Shown in pieces: positions 1 to 6,221 of a stretch of DNA of 6,324 bases. The notes below the pieces were generated by a model. It was not told the DNA's origin and did no database searches. It saw only the letters and a list, made by a program, of their open reading frames with translations. Both the position numbers and the translations under genes were made by a program. Origin of the DNA: Synergistaceae bacterium. GTDB lineage: Bacteria; Synergistota; Synergistia; Synergistales; Synergistaceae. The stretch spans positions 1 through 6,324 of the forward strand of contig JAISQC010000155.1 in the NCBI GenBank assembly GCA_031274465.1, in the 5' to 3' direction. Position 1 is the stretch's first letter. Every line of letters begins with the position of its first letter.

Positions 1-96
1 TGCGCGTACTATAACGAGATCAGGAAGATCGGCTTCAAGATACGGCCGCTCGGCGAAGCCATAGAGTCGGCCATACGCGGGGAAGTGAGAATATGA
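1..96 (+). CDS. Aconitase X (AcnX, DUF521) large subunit, copy 1, C-terminal fragment
   Basis: Frame 1 is open from the first base to TGA at 94-96 and gives 31 residues beginning CAYYNEIRKIGF and ending AIRGEVRI. This tail aligns without gaps to the last 31 residues of the complete AcnX large subunit at 1547-2767, which begins CAYYRERRGQPF. I count about 13 of 31 identical positions, including CAYY, the F-I-R core and the E-A-G pattern near the end. The stop overlaps the next start as ATGA, the same junction seen in the second AcnX pair. AcnX large subunits carry the iron-sulfur cluster of a hydro-lyase; characterised members dehydrate cis-3-hydroxy-L-proline or mevalonate 5-phosphate. Only the end is visible, so it is unknown whether the rest is intact. 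The call rests on similarity to the downstream paralogue and on gene order. Confidence 0.8.
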   Translation, partial: CAYYNEIRKIGFKIRPLGEAIESAIRGEVRI

Positions 97-241
97 GCGA
101 GGCTGTTTTCAAGTGCAAGGCCATGTCATGGAAATCCCCTCGGTCTACGACGTGGACGCGGAATTTTTCGAGTTCATCTCCGGCAAGGACGGGTCCTGGG
201 TCTCCGTCGACGCGTCGGAGGGGCTCATAACTGTGGGGTGA
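93..241 (+). pseudogene. AcnX small subunit (DUF126), copy 1, internally deleted and frameshifted remnant
   Basis: An ATG at 93-95 overlaps the stop of the upstream large subunit and opens with MSEAVFKCKA, matching the start of the intact small subunit downstream (MSGQTRVYKCRG). The frame then degenerates into Arg/Ser-rich text and stops at 228-230. In another frame, 128-241 encodes about 37 residues starting MEIPSVYDVDAEFFEF and ending GLITVG. This matches the C-terminal DUF126 region of the intact copy (DPFEAIEDGDYVEVDA, then EVRVKRG). About 90 codons of the core are missing, including the region equivalent to the HSIQGKSIAGKVL and GKGSS motifs, and the two ends are out of frame. The junction lies around 123-130. 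The product cannot be a working small subunit. A sequencing or assembly collapse would look the same and cannot be excluded here. Confidence 0.8.
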
Positions 242-250
242 GAGGCAACC

Positions 251-1534
251 ATGAGATACAGCATACCTTACGGAAGCTCCACCGCCTATTTCGACGCGCC
301 GGATGAATCGGTCATCTTCAAAGGCGAGATGAAAAACCTGCCGGCCGTCGCGGACCTGGAAGCGGCGATCTGGGACGCGCTTGAAAATCCGATAGGCACT
401 CCCCCGCTGAAGGAGATTGCCAGAGGGAAGAAAAACATCCTATTCCTGGTCGAGGACTCGACCAGGAGCACGCCCCTCGCTGAAATAATGCCCGTCATAA
501 CGAGGTACTTGAACGAAATCGGAGTGCCCGACGGGAACATGAGTTTCCTCACCGCGCCCGGGACGCATCGGACGATGACCGAAGCCGAGATATTGGAAAA
601 GCTGGGAGGCGAAATCGTGCGCCGGTTCAGGATATACCAGCACGACGCCACGGCGACGGGCGAGCTGGTTGACATGGGCTTCGTGATGGCAGGCGACTAC
701 CGGGTGCCGGTGCACATCAACCGCAGGGTGCTCGAGGCGGATTTCGTCTTCGGCCTCGGGAACATCATCCCGCACAGCGACGCTGGCTATGCGGGCGGCG
801 CCAAGATACTGCAACCGGGCGTCTGCGGCTTCGCCACTACAGCCGCAACACACGCCAGCAGCGGCTTCTGCCCGGACATCCCGCTCGGCATGAAGGACGG
901 CAACCCCTGCAGAAAGGGCATGGAGGAGGTTGCATCTCGCGCCGGCCTCTCGTTCATCCTGAACGTGGTGAAAAATTGCTCCGGCGAAGTCTGCGGAGTG
1001 TTCGCCGGTGATTTCATCGAGGCCCACCGCCGGGGAGTGGACATGGCCGAAGAGTCGTTCATGGTCGGCATCCCCGAACGCGCCGACATAGTGGTGGTCA
1101 GCTCGTACCCGGCCGACATCGACTATTGGCAGGCAGAAAAAGGGGTGATCGGCGCATATTTCGCGGTGCGGGAGGGCGGCATCATAATTTTCGCCGCGCC
1201 ATGCCCGGAAGGGCTTGCGACAAACCACCCGAGGCTCAGAGAATGGCTGTCGAAGCCGCTCGTCGAAGTGCTCGACGGCCTGCGGTCGCACTCTGCGGAA
1301 GACGAGGACGCGGACCTCGTATCCGCAGTGCTGGCGGTGTGCAACTGCCGGACAAGGGACAGGGCGGACATATACATCGTGACGGATGGCCTCGACGACC
1401 TGGACATCGCCGCGCTCCAGTACAGGCGGTTCGAATCGGTGCAGGCGGCGCTCGACGAGGCGATGAAAAAAATACCGGGCGCGACCATCGGGATTTTGCC
1501 GCAGGGGGCTATATCGCTGCCCGTTATCCGATAA
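251..1534 (+). CDS. larA: LarA-family nickel-dependent 2-hydroxyacid racemase/epimerase (DUF2088)
   Basis: This 427-residue cytoplasmic protein has the length and motif order of lactate racemase LarA. Family enzymes invert the alpha-carbon of 2-hydroxy acids by hydride transfer using a nickel-pincer nucleotide (NPN) cofactor. Visible sites are: VEDSTRSTP (67-75), with the acidic and Arg positions of the substrate/cofactor site; GTHR (104-107), with the catalytic His; IIPH (172-175), with the second His; GGAKILQPG (182-190), where Lys185 is the expected covalent cofactor attachment; His201; and DYWQAEKG (291-298), with Gln294 and Lys297. These lie at nearly the same positions as in Lactobacillus plantarum LarA, so the site looks intact. 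The ATG follows GAGAGG and starts 9 bases after the broken small-subunit gene. LarB, LarC and LarE, which make the cofactor, are not in the window. The family acts on several hydroxy acids besides lactate, so the symbol marks family only and the substrate is open. Confidence 0.9.
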   Translation: MRYSIPYGSSTAYFDAPDESVIFKGEMKNLPAVADLEAAIWDALENPIGTPPLKEIARGKKNILFLVEDSTRSTPLAEIMPVITRYLNEIGVPDGNMSFLTAPGTHRTMTEAEILEKLGGEIVRRFRIYQHDATATGELVDMGFVMAGDYRVPVHINRRVLEADFVFGLGNIIPHSDAGYAGGAKILQPGVCGFATTAATHASSGFCPDIPLGMKDGNPCRKGMEEVASRAGLSFILNVVKNCSGEVCGVFAGDFIEAHRRGVDMAEESFMVGIPERADIVVVSSYPADIDYWQAEKGVIGAYFAVREGGIIIFAAPCPEGLATNHPRLREWLSKPLVEVLDGLRSHSAEDEDADLVSAVLAVCNCRTRDRADIYIVTDGLDDLDIAALQYRRFESVQAALDEAMKKIPGATIGILPQGAISLPVIR

Positions 1535-1546
1535 GGAGATGAGACG

Positions 1547-2767
1547 ATGAAACTCAGCGACGAAGAACGGAGGACGCTTGACGGAGAGTCGGGCGTGGGG
1601 GCGCAAAAAGCCATGGAACTGCTGGTGGCGCTTGGAAAAACCTTCGATGCCGAGAGGCTGATCGGCGTGCGCAAGGCCCATGTCGCGCTGAGCGGACAGG
1701 AGGGCGACACCTACTGGTGCGAGCTGCTGGTGAACGGCGGCGCGAAGTGCGCGGTGCCGCCGACCACGAACCCGTGCTGGGACGTGGACGGGCTTACGAA
1801 GGTATACGACGTCACCACATACGAACGCGATCTGGCCTTGCGCACGATCGACGTTTACCGCAGGATCGGGGCGAAGCTGACGTTCTGCTGCACCCCCGGG
1901 CTTGGGACCAACGTCCCGTTTTTCGGCGAAAACGTGGCATTCTCCGAATCGAGCGCCACGCCCTACGTCAATTCGGTCATAGGCGCAAGAAGCAACAGGG
2001 AGTCGTCCATAAGCGCCCTAGCCGCCGCCGTGATAGGCAAGACGCCCCTATACGGCTATCATCTGGATGAAAACAGGCGCGGGGAGATGCTTATAGACGT
2101 GGAAGCCGAGATGAAGGATTCCTACGACTGGGGAATCCTCGGCTACTGCACCGGCGCGATAGCGGGCGCGCGAAACCCGGTGCTGCGCTTTAAAAAACCG
2201 GTGCGCCCGTCGCAGGAGGATTTCCTATACTTCGGCGCCGAAGCGGCGACGAGCGGGGCGGTCGCAATGTACCACATGGTCGGATTGACCCCGGAGGCGC
2301 CGACCTTGAACGCCGCTTTCGGCAACAGACAGGCCCCGGCGCCGGAGAGCGTCATAACGGACAAGGATCTGTCGGAGACGGAACAAAAGCTCTCCGCGTC
2401 TACAGGGCCGATAAACCTGGTCATGCTGGGCTGCCCGCACTACACCTACGACCAGATTCTGCAGATAGAGCGGTATATGAACGGCAGGCGCGTGCACAGC
2501 GACGTCGCTTTCTGGGTGCTCGCGGCCGCCGACGCCGCAGAGCTCGCCTCCCGATCCCACGTCCGCTCGCGCCTGGAGCGCCTGGGGGTATACATAGTCC
2601 CCGACACCTGCATCGACGAGCCGTGCTGGAAGTCGTTCGAGGGCGGGCTCGGCGTCACCGACTCCCCAAAATGCGCTTATTACAGGGAGCGCAGGGGGCA
2701 GCCGTTCGCGATACGAAGGCTGGCCGACTGCGTAGAAGCAGCAGTCCTAGGGAGGATAGGCCGATGA
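1547..2767 (+). CDS. Aconitase X (AcnX) large subunit, copy 2, hydro-lyase catalytic subunit
   Basis: This 406-residue protein is a full-length separate-subunit AcnX (DUF521). Its N-terminus has the family pattern LSDEERRTLDGESG with a following AMELLVALG. Other hallmarks are FCCTPGLGTNVPFFGE (113-128), ESSATPYVNSVIGARSNRE (134-152), GKTPLYGYHLDENR (164-177), LGCPHYTYDQI (294-304), VPDTCID (351-357) and SPKCAYY (373-379). Cys115 (or 114), Cys296 and Cys355 sit where I expect the three iron-sulfur ligands. The first cysteine motif reads CTPG where I recall CTPY in the family, a possible sign of a different substrate. Known AcnX enzymes dehydrate cis-3-hydroxy-L-proline or, in archaea, mevalonate 5-phosphate; neither is implied by these neighbours. 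AAGGAG at 1533-1538 overlaps the LarA stop and precedes this ATG. Its stop overlaps the small-subunit start by four bases, which implies coupled translation of the two subunits. Confidence 0.92.
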   Translation: MKLSDEERRTLDGESGVGAQKAMELLVALGKTFDAERLIGVRKAHVALSGQEGDTYWCELLVNGGAKCAVPPTTNPCWDVDGLTKVYDVTTYERDLALRTIDVYRRIGAKLTFCCTPGLGTNVPFFGENVAFSESSATPYVNSVIGARSNRESSISALAAAVIGKTPLYGYHLDENRRGEMLIDVEAEMKDSYDWGILGYCTGAIAGARNPVLRFKKPVRPSQEDFLYFGAEAATSGAVAMYHMVGLTPEAPTLNAAFGNRQAPAPESVITDKDLSETEQKLSASTGPINLVMLGCPHYTYDQILQIERYMNGRRVHSDVAFWVLAAADAAELASRSHVRSRLERLGVYIVPDTCIDEPCWKSFEGGLGVTDSPKCAYYRERRGQPFAIRRLADCVEAAVLGRIGR

Positions 2768-3201
2768 GCGGGCAGACGCGCGTCTACAAATGCCGGGGCA
2801 TAGTGAAGGGGAGCGCCTCCGGCGAGGCGATAGTGTCGCGGGACGCCATGTGCTTTTACCTCTGCGACCCCGAAACCGGCGAGGTCATCGAGCGGAATCA
2901 CTCGATACAGGGCAAAAGCATAGCCGGGAAGGTGCTGGTTCTGAAATCCGGCAAGGGAAGCTCCGTGGTGCAGGTAGACGGATTTTACCAGCTATGGGTC
3001 AAAGGCAACCTTCCTGCGGCTATAATCTTAAAAGACACCGAACCCGTGATCGTTTCCTCGGCAGTGATAACGAGCTCGACGATGGTAGACCGCATGGAAG
3101 CCGATCCCTTCGAGGCCATAGAGGACGGGGATTACGTCGAAGTGGACGCCGACGCCGGGGAGGTCAGGGTGAAAAGGGGGGAGAGCATCGACGAAAAATA
3201 A
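2764..3201 (+). CDS. Aconitase X (AcnX) small subunit (DUF126), copy 2, intact
   Basis: This is the 145-residue partner of the large subunit directly upstream; the two associate to form the active hydro-lyase. The swivelling-domain motifs of the family are complete: YKCRGIVKGSASGEAIVS (8-25), DPETGEVIERNHSIQGKSIAGKVLVL (35-60), with the conserved Ser in GKSIAG, then KSGKGSSVVQ (61-70), NLPAAIILKDTEPVIVSSAV (82-101) and the C-terminal DPFEAIEDGDYVEVDA (114-129). The frame stays open upstream to 2623, but the ATG at 2764 is chosen because the homology begins there, because it forms the ATGA overlap with the large subunit, and because GGGAGG lies just before it. The broken copy at 93-241 begins and ends with equivalent segments but lacks all of the middle. 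This may therefore be the only functional small subunit in the operon. Confidence 0.92.
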   Translation: MSGQTRVYKCRGIVKGSASGEAIVSRDAMCFYLCDPETGEVIERNHSIQGKSIAGKVLVLKSGKGSSVVQVDGFYQLWVKGNLPAAIILKDTEPVIVSSAVITSSTMVDRMEADPFEAIEDGDYVEVDADAGEVRVKRGESIDEK

Positions 3202-3252
3202 CCCGCAATGCGATCTCGAAAATGGCGTGTCTTGTCACTGTCAAGCATATTT

Positions 3253-3260
3253 AAGGAGGT
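3253..3260 (+). promoter_or_regulatory. Strong Shine-Dalgarno site of the TRAP solute-binding protein gene
   Basis: AAGGAGGT is a perfect match to the anti-Shine-Dalgarno consensus, six bases before the ATG at 3267. It is stronger than the sites of the neighbouring genes. That fits the usual need for excess solute-binding protein over membrane subunits. The preceding 65-base gap shows no convincing promoter or terminator, so the transporter genes are probably co-transcribed with the enzymes. Confidence 0.75.
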
Positions 3261-3266
3261 ATTGAA

Positions 3267-4265
3267 ATGAAGAAATCAATATGTATCGCGTTGGCGGCAG
3301 CCGCCGTCATATCGCTGTCTTGCGCGGCGTCGTTCGCGGCGGCCCCGGAATACACCATAAGGGTCGGCTCCATCGTCTCCGAAACCCACGCCGACATGCT
3401 GGCGATGAAAGATGTGTTCGTGCCTGAAGTCGAGCGCGAATCGGGCGGCAGGATAAAGGTCGAGCTGTATCCGAACGGACAGCTCGGAGGCGACAGGGAA
3501 CTCGCCGAAGGCGTCCAGATGGGGACTGTCACAATAGCGATACCGGCCAGCTCCGCTCTGGCGGGCTTCGACAAGCGCATCCAGGTCCTCGACCTCCCGT
3601 ACCTCTTTACCAGCAGGGAGACGGCCTTCGAGGCCCTCGACGGGGAACTCGGCAAGAAGATAGACGAATACCTGCTCGAGAAGGGGTTCTGGAACCTCGG
3701 CTATCAGGAAAACGGCATGAGGCATGTAACCAACAACAAAAAACCGATCAAGACCCCCGACGACCTCAAGGGCGTAAAAATCCGCACGATGGAAAACCCG
3801 ATGCACATCGCCTATTTCAAGGAACTCGGCGCGAACCCGACGCCGATGAGCTGGGGCGAGCTGTACACAGCGCTGCAGCAGGGAGTCGTGGACGCCCAGG
3901 AGAACCCCTACGCGATGATCGACGACGGCAAGTTCAACGAGGTCCAGAAATACGTATCGGAGACCGGGCACGTCTTCTCCGTCACGCTGCTCGTTGCCAA
4001 CAAGAAGTTCATAGAGGGCCTGCCTGAGGACCTTCGCGCCGTAGTGGAAAAAGCGGGGCGCAACTACGCCGTCGCGCAGCGCAAGCTGATAGCCGGCATG
4101 GAGAACGATTTCAAGACCGCCCTGATAAAGAGCGGCATGGAAGCAAACGAGCTCACAGCCGAGGACAAGAAGCCCTTCGTCGAAGCGACGGCAAAGATAT
4201 ACTCGCAGTTCGAGGGCGAGCTGGGCAAGGAGATAATGGACATAGCGAGGAAGGCACAGAAGTAA
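3267..4265 (+). CDS. dctP: TRAP transporter solute-binding protein, DctP family
   Basis: This 332-residue periplasmic protein captures a carboxylate and delivers it to the DctQM permease, which is driven by a sodium or proton gradient. It starts with a clear signal peptide: MKKS, a hydrophobic Ala/Ile-rich core (about 5-20) and a probable signal peptidase I site near SFAAAP (22-27). There is no lipobox cysteine at the cleavage point. DctP-family signatures include the ELYPNGQLGGDRE segment (66-78), GYQENGMRHVTN (145-156) and LKGVKIRTMENP (167-178). Arg173 in the last of these is at the position that normally pairs with the substrate carboxylate. WGELYTALQQGVVDAQENP (196-214) follows. The length is typical. 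The substrate cannot be assigned from motifs; position behind LarA- and AcnX-type enzymes suggests a hydroxylated carboxylic acid. The gene symbol denotes the family, not C4-dicarboxylate specificity. Confidence 0.94.
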   Translation: MKKSICIALAAAAVISLSCAASFAAAPEYTIRVGSIVSETHADMLAMKDVFVPEVERESGGRIKVELYPNGQLGGDRELAEGVQMGTVTIAIPASSALAGFDKRIQVLDLPYLFTSRETAFEALDGELGKKIDEYLLEKGFWNLGYQENGMRHVTNNKKPIKTPDDLKGVKIRTMENPMHIAYFKELGANPTPMSWGELYTALQQGVVDAQENPYAMIDDGKFNEVQKYVSETGHVFSVTLLVANKKFIEGLPEDLRAVVEKAGRNYAVAQRKLIAGMENDFKTALIKSGMEANELTAEDKKPFVEATAKIYSQFEGELGKEIMDIARKAQK

Positions 4266-4279
4266 AAAACGGTTTTCGC

Positions 4280-4311
4280 GCGCCGCCTCCCCCGGCAGGG
4301 GAAGGCGGCGC
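4280..4311 (+). promoter_or_regulatory. GC-rich stem-loop between dctP and dctQ, probable mRNA-stabilising or attenuating hairpin
   Basis: The arms 4280-4288 and 4303-4311 pair perfectly over 9 bp. After one C-A mismatch, 4290-4293 pairs with 4298-4301 around the loop GGCA. The stem is almost all G-C. No T-tract follows, so it is not a classical intrinsic terminator; dctQ begins 33 bases later. Known hairpins after binding-protein genes protect the upstream mRNA end or reduce readthrough, giving more binding protein than permease. That role here is inference. Confidence 0.65.
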
Positions 4312-4344
4312 ACCGGCGGCTCGCATTGAAGGGGGTGGTTGTTC

Positions 4345-4851
4345 GTGACGATCAAAAAATTTTTTGACAATTTCGAGGAATATCTGTGCGTGCTCGGCAC
4401 GGCGGTCATGACGGCTGTCGTCTTTTTGCAGGTCATAATGAGATATATCTTCTCGAATTCCCTCTCGTGGAGCGAGGAGCTTGCGAGGTTCGTGTTCCTG
4501 TGGATATCGTGGGTCGGGGCAAGCTACGCGGTGAAGACCGCCAGCCACTTCAGGGTCGAGATGTTCGTCAATATTTTTAAAGGGAGGGCGCGGAAATATC
4601 TTGAGATCTTCGTCCTGATAGTATGGTTTTTGTTCTGTTTTTTCCTGGCCTGGCATGGGACGAAGCTCGTGCTTTTCCTCGTGGAGACGAATCAATCGTC
4701 CGCCGCCATGCGAATCCCCATGTCGGTGCCATACGCGTCGGTTCCGGTCGGCTGCGCGCTGATGTGCGTGAGGCTCGTCATAGAGATGGCCCGCATCGTA
4801 AAAGGCGGATATCCGCCCGAGAAGGGCGGAGCGGCAGAGGGGGGGCTGTAA
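4345..4851 (+). CDS. dctQ: TRAP transporter small permease subunit, DctQ family
   Basis: This is the four-helix small membrane subunit that pairs with DctM. From the GTG at 4345 it has 168 residues. Predicted membrane segments are near 14-35, 47-64, 83-105 and 127-148. Family marks include the RYIFSNSLSWSEELARF region (33-49), WISWVGASYAVK (53-64) followed by a His, and IPMSVPYASVPVG (124-136) before the last helix. GTG at 4345 is preferred because GGGGGTGG (4331-4338) lies six bases before it and because the protein then starts MTIKKFF, a typical DctQ opening. An in-frame TTG at 4339 would add two residues but sits too close to the same ribosome site. The C-terminal tail is Gly-rich and ends one base before the dctM start, which suggests coupled translation. 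Confidence 0.9.
   Translation: MTIKKFFDNFEEYLCVLGTAVMTAVVFLQVIMRYIFSNSLSWSEELARFVFLWISWVGASYAVKTASHFRVEMFVNIFKGRARKYLEIFVLIVWFLFCFFLAWHGTKLVLFLVETNQSSAAMRIPMSVPYASVPVGCALMCVRLVIEMARIVKGGYPPEKGGAAEGGL
4836..4845 (+). promoter_or_regulatory. Ribosome binding site deciding the TTG start of dctM
   Basis: AGAGGGGGGG lies inside the end of dctQ, seven bases before TTG at 4853. The first in-frame ATG downstream is ten codons in and would remove part of the first membrane helix, so the TTG start is preferred. The site overlaps dctQ codons, consistent with translational coupling. Confidence 0.6.
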
Positions 4852-4852
4852 G

Positions 4853-6136
4853 TTGGCGCAATCGGTTATTCTCTTTGCGATAATGATACTGTTCATAATA
4901 CTGAGCGTCCCCATAGGCATCACAATGGGCATATCGACCGCGCTGTGCCTGTGGATGTTCTCCGACGTCTCGCCGCTGATGCTGGCTCAGAAATCGGCGA
5001 CCGGGCTCGACTCCTTCCCACTTCTGGCCATACCGTTTTTCATACTGGCCGGGTCCCTGATGTGCGAGGGCGGCATAGCCCGCAGGATAGTCAACCTAGC
5101 CGACAAGCTGGTCGGCTTCGTGACCGGCGGGCTCGCCATGGTCACGGTCATGGCCTGCATGTTTTACGCGGCCATCTCGGGGTCGGCCCCGGCTACGGTG
5201 TCCGCGATAGGGTCGTTCATGATACCCGCCATGAAGGAGCGCAAATACGACGCGCCGTTTGCGGCGGCGATCACAGCGGCTTCGGGCACGATCGGGGTCA
5301 TCATCCCACCAAGCATACCGTTCGTCATATATTGCGTCGTGGCGCAGGCATCGATCGGAGACATGTTCATAGGCGGCATAATCCCAGGCATCATGCTCGG
5401 GGGCGCTTTGATGACCGTTTGCTGGTTCACGGCGAAAAAAAGGGGCTACGTGAGCTCGTATTCCAAGATCAACCTCGGGGAGCTTTGGAAAGCGTTCAGG
5501 GAAGCCGTGCTGGCGCTCATGGTTCCGGTCATCATACTGGGCGGCATCTACAGCGGGGTCTTCACGCCAACCGAGGCGGCGGTCGTGGCGGTCGTCTACT
5601 CCATATTGGTCGGGAGGTTCGTTTACAAGGAACTGAGCAACAAGGCCATCTACGAATGTTTCCGCACGTGCGGCCTCATAAACGGCGCGCTAGAGTTCAT
5701 GATCGGCCTTTCGATGGCGTTCGCCGCGTACCTCGCCATGGAACAGATACCGGCCGCCATGGCGAAATGGCTTATCAGCATCTCGGACAGCAAATTCGTG
5801 ATCCTGCTGGTGATAAACGTAATCCTGCTCATACTGGGCTGTTTCGTCGACAACATCGCGGCGGTGATAATACTCACCCCGATATTGCTCCCAGTGGTGA
5901 AAAACCTTGGAATGCACCCGATTCACTTCGGGCTGATAATAACCGTCAACCTGGCCTGCGGCTTCGTCTCGCCTCCGTATGGGATAAACCTGTTCGTGGC
6001 GTCCGCGATATCGGGAGAGAGCATAGAGAAGATATCCATGGCAGTGCTGCCGTCGTTTATCGCGATGGTCATCTGCCTGATGCTATTCACCTATTTCCCG
6101 ATATTCACGATGGGATTGGTGCAGCTAGCCCGCTGA
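4853..6136 (+). CDS. dctM: TRAP transporter large permease subunit, DctM family
   Basis: This 427-residue polytopic membrane protein forms the transport pathway of the TRAP system and couples substrate entry to an ion gradient. The length is normal for DctM, and hydrophobic segments run along the whole chain. Family motifs in order are FPLLAIPFFILAGSLM (55-70), AISGSAPATVSAIGS (107-121), SGTIGVIIPPSIPF (144-157), GIYSGVFTPTEAA (231-243), GCFVDNIAAVIILTPILLP (329-347) and GFVSPPYGINLF (370-381). The two repeated Ser/Gly/Pro-rich motifs, near 107-121 and 144-157 and again near 330-381, correspond to the hairpin and unwound-helix regions of the elevator domain. There is no fusion with the small subunit. 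The start is TTG at 4853, one base after the dctQ stop. It is the last gene of the plus-strand operon. Confidence 0.95.
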   Translation: MAQSVILFAIMILFIILSVPIGITMGISTALCLWMFSDVSPLMLAQKSATGLDSFPLLAIPFFILAGSLMCEGGIARRIVNLADKLVGFVTGGLAMVTVMACMFYAAISGSAPATVSAIGSFMIPAMKERKYDAPFAAAITAASGTIGVIIPPSIPFVIYCVVAQASIGDMFIGGIIPGIMLGGALMTVCWFTAKKRGYVSSYSKINLGELWKAFREAVLALMVPVIILGGIYSGVFTPTEAAVVAVVYSILVGRFVYKELSNKAIYECFRTCGLINGALEFMIGLSMAFAAYLAMEQIPAAMAKWLISISDSKFVILLVINVILLILGCFVDNIAAVIILTPILLPVVKNLGMHPIHFGLIITVNLACGFVSPPYGINLFVASAISGESIEKISMAVLPSFIAMVICLMLFTYFPIFTMGLVQLAR

Positions 6137-6170
6137 CGGAAAAAAGCCCCCAACAATGCGCTATGACTGC

Positions 6171-6215
6171 AAACCCGGATATCCTTGCGACGAGCGCGGG
6201 ATGATATCCGGGTTT
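6171..6215. terminator. Candidate bidirectional terminator between convergent genes
   Basis: A perfect 13-bp inverted repeat (AAACCCGGATATC at 6171-6183 and its complement at 6203-6215) encloses 19 bases, within which GCG (6187-6189) and CGC (6195-6197) could pair. It sits in the 85-base gap between the end of dctM and the end of the minus-strand gene. Because the arms begin AAA and end TTT, each strand reads only a T3 run after the stem, which is short for an intrinsic terminator. Position supports termination of both units; efficiency is uncertain. Confidence 0.55.
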
Positions 6216-6221
6216 CGACGT

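Noticed and set aside
440..1681. Long minus-strand open frame of 413 codons opposite larA
   Set aside because: It is a mirror of a high-GC plus-strand gene whose protein has full family motifs; its own translation is His/Arg-rich with no recognisable domain.
2623..2763. Upstream extension of the AcnX small-subunit frame
   Set aside because: The added residues are Arg-rich out-of-frame translation of the large subunit; homology begins at the ATG at 2764.
3202..3266. Possible promoter (TTGTCA at 3232-3237) and small palindrome in the gap before dctP
   Set aside because: No -10 element lies at a suitable distance, and the CTTG/CAAG arms are only four bases long.
3276..4436. Minus-strand open frame of 386 codons opposite dctP
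   Set aside because: The plus-strand product has a signal peptide and DctP motifs throughout, and the antisense translation shows no family pattern.
4804..4817. Perfect 14-bp palindrome GGCGGATATCCGCC inside dctQ
   Set aside because: It lies in coding sequence, encodes ordinary tail residues and has no partner elsewhere except a shared GGATATCC core near 6178; likely chance at this base composition.
4945..6204. Plus-strand open frame of 419 codons overlapping dctM in another frame
   Set aside because: The translation is Arg/His/Gly-rich and hydrophilic, the usual out-of-frame shadow of a membrane-protein gene; the other frame has every DctM motif.
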